Source of the DNA: an uncultured Lachnospiraceae bacterium
Lineage (GTDB): Bacteria; Bacillota; Clostridia; Lachnospirales; Lachnospiraceae
Length of the DNA: 28,518 nt
NCBI GenBank assembly: GCA_910578405.1
Contig: CAJTQO010000041.1
Span: forward strand, 1-28,518
Direction: 5' to 3'
The position numbers and the translations under genes were made by a program. The stretch's first letter is position 1. Each line of letters opens with the position of its first letter. Below, piece after piece: positions 23,284-28,518 of this stretch. The notes under the pieces were generated by a model. It was given only the letters and a program-made list of their open reading frames with translations, was not told where the DNA came from and ran no database searches.

Positions 23284-23293
23284 AATCCACCTC

Positions 23294-24298
23294 CTAATCC
23301 TGCTGTGCCGCTTTGACACGAGGGTCAATCACACCATAAATCAATTCCACGAACAGGTTCGCTAAAAGCACCATAACTGTGATAATCAGCGTACATGCTG
23401 AAATCAACGGATAATCCTGTCCCCTTACCGCCGCCATCAGAGTGGAGCCAATGCCCGGATAGCTGAAGATAATCTCTGCAACCAATGCACCGCCCATCAT
23501 TGTGCCTAACGACATTGCCAAACCTGTAATCTGAGGAAGCATAGCATTCCTGAATACGTAACCTACAATTTTGCTGTCCTTAATCCCAAGAAAACGGCTG
23601 TACTTCACATAATCCGCATTCAATTCATATATGGACATGGAACGCATGCCAATCGCCTGACCGCCGATGGTAATCAAAACGATAGACCAGAACGGAAGCT
23701 GGTAATGGGAAATAACAGACCGCACAAACTCCCAGCTCATATTCGGGATTAAATCAAAGCCATAACCGCCGCTGGTAGGGAACCATTTCAAATTAATGCC
23801 GAATACGGTAAGCAAAATAATAGCCATACCAAAAGCGGGGAAATTACTTACAAACAAAAATACCGGAAGGATGACTTTATCAAACGCCCCTTTAATATAA
23901 GCTGCCACAGCGCCAAGAAGGTTCCCAAGAATCCATCCTACGATAATGGCCGGAAGCTGCAGCGCCAGCGTCCATCCGATGGAAGATGCTATAATATCCG
24001 CTACCGTCCTCGGATACTGGCCGAAGGAAACGCCAAAGTCCCCTCTGAGCGCATTCTTGGCCCAAATCCCAAACTGTACAATCATTGGCTCATTCACGCC
24101 AAATTTTTCCGCATAATCGTTATATACTTTCTGGATTGCCGTCGTATCCGTCATACCGGATACCGCGCCTGCCGCAATGCCTGCCACCGGATCGCCGGGC
24201 ATCAGCCTGGGCAGTACGAAATTCAAAACAATGGCAAAGAATAATGTAATCAAATACCATAAAATTTTCTGGCCGTAATATTTTTTAAATCCCTTCAA
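23294..24298 (-). CDS. Opp/Dpp-type permease B
   Basis: The permease has about 334 residues and six membrane helices. The N-terminal helix (ILWYLITLFFAIVLNFVLPRLMPGDP) carries the family's PGDP end, then LRGDFGVSFGQYPRTVADII and the EAA-loop region YVKYSRFLGIKDSKIVGYVFRNAMLPQ. It ends with GVIDPRVK, also typical. I choose the TTG at 24298, because GGGGTGA lies five bases upstream. An ATG at 24325 comes directly after the hairpin's U tract, and another at 24367 lies in the hairpin; neither has a ribosome-binding site. The gene follows the binding-protein gene across a terminator-like hairpin, so it is probably made in smaller amount. Confidence 0.92.
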   Translation of the reverse strand: MKGFKKYYGQKILWYLITLFFAIVLNFVLPRLMPGDPVAGIAAGAVSGMTDTTAIQKVYNDYAEKFGVNEPMIVQFGIWAKNALRGDFGVSFGQYPRTVADIIASSIGWTLALQLPAIIVGWILGNLLGAVAAYIKGAFDKVILPVFLFVSNFPAFGMAIILLTVFGINLKWFPTSGGYGFDLIPNMSWEFVRSVISHYQLPFWSIVLITIGGQAIGMRSMSIYELNADYVKYSRFLGIKDSKIVGYVFRNAMLPQITGLAMSLGTMMGGALVAEIIFSYPGIGSTLMAAVRGQDYPLISACTLIITVMVLLANLFVELIYGVIDPRVKAAQQD

Positions 24299-24325
24299 AT
24301 GCCTCACCCCATTCCCCTTGCTCAT

Positions 24326-24364
24326 AAAAACCGGGCGGTAAGCCTCAGCCCCGCCCGGTTTTTT
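24326..24364 (-). terminator. Partial terminator between binding-protein and permease genes
   Basis: A 13-bp stem pairs AAAAACCGGGCGG (24326-24338) with CCGCCCGGTTTTT (24351-24363), loop 12 nt. On the minus strand it ends in five U. Its position after the first gene of the operon suits leaky termination or 3'-end protection, which leaves the binding protein in excess over the membrane parts. Confidence 0.8.
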
Positions 24365-24399
24365 CAAGGAATTATTTTTTAATGCCGTTACCCATAATC

Positions 24400-26367
24400 C
24401 TATTCAACCAATGTCAGATTGTAAAGAGCTGCAATTCCGTAACCATCCGTACAATCGGTAGGAGGAATGTTCGTTCCGTCATCTTTCATCGGATAACCGG
24501 TCCATACGGACTCATTTACAATGTAGAACAATTCCGGTCTGTACATAAGTGCAAAGGAAGGAACGTCTGTCAGATAAATCTCGTTCAGTCTTGTGTAGTA
24601 TTCTTTCAGAGTAGCTTCATCTGTCTCCAGCGGAATCTTCGCAAGAATTTCATCTGCTTCATCATTTCTGTACTGGCTCCAGTTACCGCTCCAGTTTACT
24701 TCCAGGTCTGCATACAGGCTGCTTAAGAACTGCATACAGCGTCCCCAAGGATTGCTGATGGAAGAACCGGACGGGGAGTTCATACAAATTTCAAAATTGC
24801 CGGTTGTAATGTCATCATAGAAAGTATTGGTATCCGGGAAGAAAGTCTGGATGTCAATGCCAATCTTCTTAGCGGAAGAAGCAACGATTTCCAGGGAAGC
24901 CATCCAGTCCGTCCATCCATCCGGGCATTCTGCCTTGAAGGAAAGCGGTGTGCCGTTGTATTCACGGATACCGTCGCCGTCGGAATCTACGATGCCCGCT
25001 TCGTCAAGCAGTGCATTTGCGCCTTCGATATCATTGCCTGTAAACTGCAGTTCTTTCAATGCATCGTGGTCAAACAGCCCCTGCTCTGCATCCGTAGGGT
25101 TCATCATGGAACGCGGAACCTGTGTAAAGGTCGGAGACTGGTTAGACATAGCGGATGCAATAATCTGGTCATAATCCGTTGCCATTGCAATCGCTTTCCT
25201 TACTTCCACCTGGTCAAGGCCCGGCTTCTCTACGTTCATCCAGCAGGAAGGCATCGTAGCGCATTCGCCGTAAGGAGGCTCGTCAATGTATGTAGTAATC
25301 GGAAGGTTCTTCTCTTCCCACAACTTCTGTACGTCTGTTGTGAACTGCTGGCAAACGTCAACGTCCCCTGCCTCTAATGCAACCTGGCCTGCGTTGTTGT
25401 CTGCATAGATTACATGCGCAACGTATTTCGGCGCAGGAAGTTTGCCCCACATGGAAGCTGCCTGTCCCCAGTAATTCTCATCCCTGATAAATACAATCTT
25501 CTGATCGTCATCAAAGAAAGGCAGATACGGGCCGGAAGCAACCAAATCTTCCATTTTGTCAAGTTTCATTGCCTCTTTTTCAGAATTATTCCTGGCTTCC
25601 ACCTTCTCCAAATATGCTTTCTGCATAACGTACATCTGCTGCAGAAGCTGCTGTACTTTCAGAGGGTTCGCCGGGTTGCCTGCATCGTCCAGTTTACATT
25701 TAATAGATACCGTAGCGTCATCCACTGCTGTGATGGACTCTATATAATTGCTAAAATCCATACCAAGGGAAGACTCATACTTCACATTTGCATCCCATGT
25801 GTAAGCAACGTCATTTGCCGTAAGGGCTGTCCCGTCGCTGAAATGCGCGTCCGTATTCAGTTTTACAGTCATAGAAGTCAGAGTGTCATCATCCCAAGAC
25901 CACTCTGTGCCAAGCAGCGGATAAAGCTCGCCGTCCAACATGTTGAACATAAACATCGTTTCATAAATCAGAGTACGTGACGAATCCTTCTGCTGAACGC
26001 ACATCGGATTGTTGGAATTCGTAGAGAACGGATTCCAGTCATTAATGGTACCCCACTGCTGTCCTGCAAAATACAATGTTTCATTTCTCGGTGTACTGTT
26101 CGTATCACCTGCGGTTGCCGTACCGGCTGCCGCGTCGTCCGTTGCCGCTGCGTCATCGGTTGCCGCCGCGTCGTCCGTTGCCGCTGCATCGTCGGTCGCT
26201 GCCGCATCATCGGTTGCCGCTGCATCGTCCGTCGCTGCCGCACCATCGGTTGCCGCCGGTGTATCCGTTGCTGCCGGCGCGTTGCCGCCGCCACAGCCTG
26301 CCAGCAAAGACGCTGTCATCGCCACCGTTGCAAAGAGCGCAACCAGTTTCTTACTGCGTGATTTCAT
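24400..26367 (-). CDS. Extracellular substrate-binding lipoprotein of an Opp-type importer
   Basis: The 655-residue protein starts with a lipoprotein signal (lipobox LAGC, modified Cys25), then a linker of TDDAAA repeats, then a family-5 (Opp/Dpp-type) binding domain. Segments such as TLYFAGQQWGTINDWNPFS, LLGTEWSWDDD, FSDGTALTANDVAYTW and EVRKAIAMATDYD are typical of the family. The start is ATG 26367, with AGGAGG about eleven bases upstream; the longer frame to 26511 adds promoter sequence. It is the first gene of the importer operon. The cargo may be a peptide; however, several Opp-family binding proteins in Thermotoga and Pyrococcus bind oligosaccharides, and the WNPF motif and the upstream CE2-like esterase point in that direction. 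This is inference. Confidence 0.93.
   Translation of the reverse strand: MKSRSKKLVALFATVAMTASLLAGCGGGNAPAATDTPAATDGAAATDDAAATDDAAATDDAAATDDAAATDDAAATDDAAAGTATAGDTNSTPRNETLYFAGQQWGTINDWNPFSTNSNNPMCVQQKDSSRTLIYETMFMFNMLDGELYPLLGTEWSWDDDTLTSMTVKLNTDAHFSDGTALTANDVAYTWDANVKYESSLGMDFSNYIESITAVDDATVSIKCKLDDAGNPANPLKVQQLLQQMYVMQKAYLEKVEARNNSEKEAMKLDKMEDLVASGPYLPFFDDDQKIVFIRDENYWGQAASMWGKLPAPKYVAHVIYADNNAGQVALEAGDVDVCQQFTTDVQKLWEEKNLPITTYIDEPPYGECATMPSCWMNVEKPGLDQVEVRKAIAMATDYDQIIASAMSNQSPTFTQVPRSMMNPTDAEQGLFDHDALKELQFTGNDIEGANALLDEAGIVDSDGDGIREYNGTPLSFKAECPDGWTDWMASLEIVASSAKKIGIDIQTFFPDTNTFYDDITTGNFEICMNSPSGSSISNPWGRCMQFLSSLYADLEVNWSGNWSQYRNDEADEILAKIPLETDEATLKEYYTRLNEIYLTDVPSFALMYRPELFYIVNESVWTGYPMKDDGTNIPPTDCTDGYGIAALYNLTLVE
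26124..26248 (-). repeat. 18-bp tandem repeat coding for TDDAAA units
   Basis: About seven 18-bp units (for example 26141-26158, 26159-26176, 26177-26194) code for a six-residue unit within the binding-protein linker. The units differ mostly at silent positions. Such arrays change copy number between strains, so linker length is probably variable. Confidence 0.9.
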
Positions 26368-26434
26368 AACTTTTTTAACCTCCTGTTTTTTTAATCTCAG
26401 CCGTTTAACCTTATATATTTCCCAGCCTTTATAT

Positions 26435-26463
26435 ACAATAGCACATTTGTACAAAAAAATCAA
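26435..26463 (-). promoter_or_regulatory. Promoter of the importer operon
   Basis: TTGATT (26458-26463), 17 bp, TATTGT (26435-26440) on the minus strand, followed by a leader of about 60 nt before the binding-protein start. The -10 is weak, so an activator is possible. Confidence 0.55.
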
Positions 26464-26473
26464 GGAAAAAGAA

Positions 26474-26519
26474 AAAAAGATGTGTATTTTGACAACCTGC
26501 AAAATAACCACATCTTTTT
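26474..26519 (-). terminator. Terminator of the CE2-like esterase gene
   Basis: An 11-bp outer stem, AAAAAGATGTG (26474-26484) with CACATCTTTTT (26509-26519), and an inner TATTTTG/CAAAATA pairing form a long hairpin. On the minus strand it ends in a U tract. It lies 80 bases after the esterase stop and just upstream of the importer promoter, separating the two units. Confidence 0.75.
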
Positions 26520-26600
26520 GCCTTCCTTAAAATTTACACTTATTTACTCTGCCGCTTTCCAAAAATAACTTTACGCTTTACAAACCTTGAAAACAGCCGC

Positions 26601-27743
26601 TTACTCCCATATATGACTGCTTAAGCCGTTGATAAACCCACCCAGCTCCAGCGCCATGTTCATCGCTTCCTGCACCCTGATATGTCCCGGCGTGCCTCTT
26701 CCATTCTCATGGTATAGGAAATGCACAATCTTTGGGTCATTCAGTTCCGCGCATACTTTCCCTATGCTCCTGTCCCATCCCGCATTGTGGTGCAGAATGG
26801 TAGTTGCCAGCACAATCCATGCCTTCGGATACCGCTCCCTGACAGCCAGTATCCATTCTTTATATTTGCGTCGCCACTCCCTGGCCTTTTCTCCCTGCTC
26901 CTCTTGCATAATGTCCTCTGGCCACGCATCGTTCTGCCCAAGGGCCACTACCACCACATGAGGCGTATAGCGGTTAAAATCCCAGGCTTTACGCTCTCCC
27001 TCCTCTTGGTAAAAGCGCACTTTGTCATAACAGCTTTCCATCCCCGCTTTCCCTTCCATAAAATAGCCAGAGCCGTCCAAAAGGGCTATCCCTCCCTGCG
27101 CTACGATATGCACTCTGGCATGAAGCAGGCGGGCCGTCGCCCAGGCATAAGAAAAGTAGGCGTTGGAATATTCCCCTTCATTCTCCGGGTCTGGCTTGCC
27201 AAAGCAGTCCACCGCTTCGGCCACCTCCCCTGCCGTCACCGAATCCCCATAAAACTCTATTTTCTTGCGCGGCAGCGGCCGTGCCTTTATTGCTTTTGCT
27301 CCATATTCCAGCAAAAATCCAAGAAACGCGTATTCATGGCAATTGTCCATCCTTTTAAACAACGTCACCAAATGCTCCTGCCCCTTATCCAGATTTTTTG
27401 CCAGTTCCACCACTACCGGAACCTTGTCAAATTCCCTGTCAAGTTCCACCTTACTTTGCGTCTCATCCATTAATACGCCCAGGAAAGAACGGTTATAATT
27501 CCTTTTGTTTATAACCACCGCTTTCACATAGGATGAACCAGTAAACGCCATACGCACAAAACCAGCCGGCATGGCAAACACCGGCGCATCCGGATCTTCA
27601 TCGTCTATCCTGCCGCAATATTGCAGTTCATCGTGAGTCGGCGCCACCAGACGTTCCCTCTCCTTTTCCACATCATATCCTTTCCATAACATACAGCTCT
27701 TACCTGCCCCTTCCCTGCTTTCTTTCTTCATAGCCTTATCCAT
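26601..27743 (-). CDS. CE2-like SGNH esterase (carbohydrate deacetylase)
   Basis: The 380-residue protein has a beta-rich N-terminal half and a C-terminal SGNH hydrolase half, the layout of carbohydrate esterase family 2, which removes acetyl groups from plant-type polysaccharides. Catalytic features are FYGDSVTAG (Ser168), the GQND oxyanion block (residues 269-272) and GTPGH (His354). The usual Asp two or three residues before His is missing (GRGTPGH), in line with the Ser-His dyad described for CE2 enzymes. No signal peptide is visible, so it should act in the cytoplasm on imported sugars. AAAGGCGG lies about nine bases before the ATG. It is upstream of the importer operon on the same strand, but a terminator separates them. 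Confidence 0.88.
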   Translation of the reverse strand: MDKAMKKESREGAGKSCMLWKGYDVEKERERLVAPTHDELQYCGRIDDEDPDAPVFAMPAGFVRMAFTGSSYVKAVVINKRNYNRSFLGVLMDETQSKVELDREFDKVPVVVELAKNLDKGQEHLVTLFKRMDNCHEYAFLGFLLEYGAKAIKARPLPRKKIEFYGDSVTAGEVAEAVDCFGKPDPENEGEYSNAYFSYAWATARLLHARVHIVAQGGIALLDGSGYFMEGKAGMESCYDKVRFYQEEGERKAWDFNRYTPHVVVVALGQNDAWPEDIMQEEQGEKAREWRRKYKEWILAVRERYPKAWIVLATTILHHNAGWDRSIGKVCAELNDPKIVHFLYHENGRGTPGHIRVQEAMNMALELGGFINGLSSHIWE

Positions 27744-28211
27744 CTTTGTTTTCCGCCTTTCTATATTTCTATATTGATATCCATGGATGCCTTATCCATT
27801 CTCAAACATCTTCTGGTTTGCCATCCTCTTTTCTTTCTGTTTCTACCTTATTTAAATGTATTTCTGTATTTATTTTCTTTCTTAAAATATACGAAAAATT
27901 ATTTGTTTTTAACTATTCCTTAGCCAAAACTTAAACAATAGAATCGTAACCATTTACTCCCCACCCTCTACTATCATATCTTATCTCTTCTTTTCTATCA
28001 ATCAAATTTTATCACTTAACCCGGATAACAAGGAAACGCGGATTTTGCCTTCCCGGTAAGCGCAACCAGCCCATTGCGACAATTCTGTCACCGCCATGCC
28101 GTTGTTCTTTTGCTTTGCTGCTCCCATTTATTTGGAAAAACATTTCAATCGGCTCACAATTCCCATATGTTTTGTGTTATACTTATGGAAACCTTCGTAG
28201 GAGATATGGCC
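27744..28211. other. AT-rich intergenic region
   Basis: About 470 bases with no ORF that has a ribosome-binding site. The leftward part should hold the esterase promoter, though no good match is seen (best: TTGTTT, 17 bp, TAGTTA). The rightward end holds the extended -10 box for the next gene. No repeats or strong hairpins are visible. Confidence 0.5.
28175..28183 (+). promoter_or_regulatory. Extended -10 promoter of the ParB-like ORF
   Basis: TGtTATACT (28175-28183) matches an extended -10 box; no -35 is clear. The start of transcription would fall about 22 bases before the ATG at 28212. Confidence 0.45.
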
Positions 28212-28472
28212 ATGGAACAGAAATATCAAATAGGCGCTATAAGCGGAAATATAATGTGGGACATAGAAAAAATCAAAAAAGATATATCCCAATATGTTAT
28301 CAAAGAATACAATGCTTTTGAATTGTTTAAGGAAAATCCATTTTATGGCAGCGAACAATATGCCATGGATACCGATATTTCAGTTCCCCTTATTGTTGTT
28401 GAGTTAAAGAAAGGAAAAGAGAAATTGATTGATGGCAATCATAGACTCTTTAAGGCAAATAAACTAGTGTAA
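28212..28472 (+). CDS. Short ParB-like protein, possibly truncated
   Basis: The 86-residue product starts at ATG 28212 with AGGAG eight bases upstream. Its second half has the pattern of the ParB/sulfiredoxin-type domain: a hydrophobic strand ISVPLIVVELKKGKEK leads into LIDGNHRLFKANKL, where DGNHR matches the DGxxR motif that binds nucleotide in this fold. The usual domain goes on for 20-40 residues after this motif, but here a TAA follows at once. The ORF may therefore be a truncated gene or a short natural version; the following 45 bases to the window end show no homologous continuation in another frame. A longer frame from 28074 lacks a ribosome-binding site. Confidence 0.65.
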   Translation: MEQKYQIGAISGNIMWDIEKIKKDISQYVIKEYNAFELFKENPFYGSEQYAMDTDISVPLIVVELKKGKEKLIDGNHRLFKANKLV

Positions 28473-28518
28473 TGTCTGGTTGATAAATATGGTAATATAT
28501 GGTATCCTAAAAATAAAA

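Noticed and set aside
26124..26248. CRISPR-like regular array
   Set aside because: Units are contiguous 18-bp coding repeats without spacers.
25968..26294. Arg/Gln-rich 108-codon minus-strand frame
   Set aside because: Out-of-frame reading of the TDDAAA repeat in the binding-protein gene.
26368..26511. 48-residue N-terminal extension of the binding protein
   Set aside because: It would precede the lipoprotein signal and runs through the promoter and terminator; AGGAGG lies before ATG 26367.

Overview
The window looks like chromosomal DNA from a spore-forming member of the Clostridia, most likely the Lachnospiraceae. The reasons are spoIVA, a T-box-controlled tyrS, strong AGGAGG ribosome-binding sites, moderate G+C, and small proteins typical of that group (a Cys/Gly-rich 'chorion class' protein and a 74-residue leader-like protein). 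I see no rRNA, CRISPR array, transposase, integrase or phage gene. Family names come from reading the translated sequence by eye; no database search was run.

Layout. 1-6.2 kb: the 3' end of a surface-type protein with an Asp/Pro/Ser-rich linker, spoIVA and tyrS on the minus strand (tyrS behind a Tyr-specific T-box leader), then plus-strand genes for a small lipoprotein, a Cys-rich two-module protein and an overlapping pair of unknown proteins. 6.2-14.3 kb, all minus strand: leuS, a three-helix membrane protein of unknown function, a 74-residue NHLP/Nif11-leader-like protein, a possible small overlapping ORF, an MFS transporter, nrdR (preceded by a 53-bp direct repeat) and a methyl-accepting chemotaxis protein with almost no external sensor domain. 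14.4-15.3 kb: tRNA-Trp and lspA on the plus strand. 15.3-19.7 kb: an L-fucose locus, with fucI and a rhamnulokinase-type FGGY kinase diverging from an AraC-family regulator. 19.7-20.1 kb: a compact unit of promoter, 29-codon hydrophobic ORF and terminator. 20.2-26.5 kb: a five-gene Opp-type ABC importer on the minus strand (binding protein, two permeases, two ATPases). 26.6-28.5 kb: a CE2-like SGNH esterase and a short ParB-like ORF.

How the genes fit together. FucI and the kinase would turn L-fucose into L-fuculose 1-phosphate; the aldolase is not in the window. The regulator next door probably acts at a palindrome in the divergent promoter region. The Opp-type importer has a binding protein with features that also occur in Opp-family sugar-binding proteins, and a CE2-type deacetylase lies directly upstream, so its cargo may be an oligosaccharide rather than a peptide. 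The rest is housekeeping (tRNA charging, ribonucleotide reductase control, lipoprotein processing, spore coat assembly).

The most unusual items are the 29-codon membrane-peptide unit at 19759-20082, the face-to-face extended -10 elements in the fucose regulatory palindrome, the Cys-rich duplicated peptide at 4955-5191, the inverted-repeat element at 6234-6332 whose 13-bp core recurs at 15230, and the leader-like peptide at 10695-10919 with no visible modifying enzyme. None amounts to a complete new system from sequence alone; the 29-codon unit is the best candidate for something undescribed.
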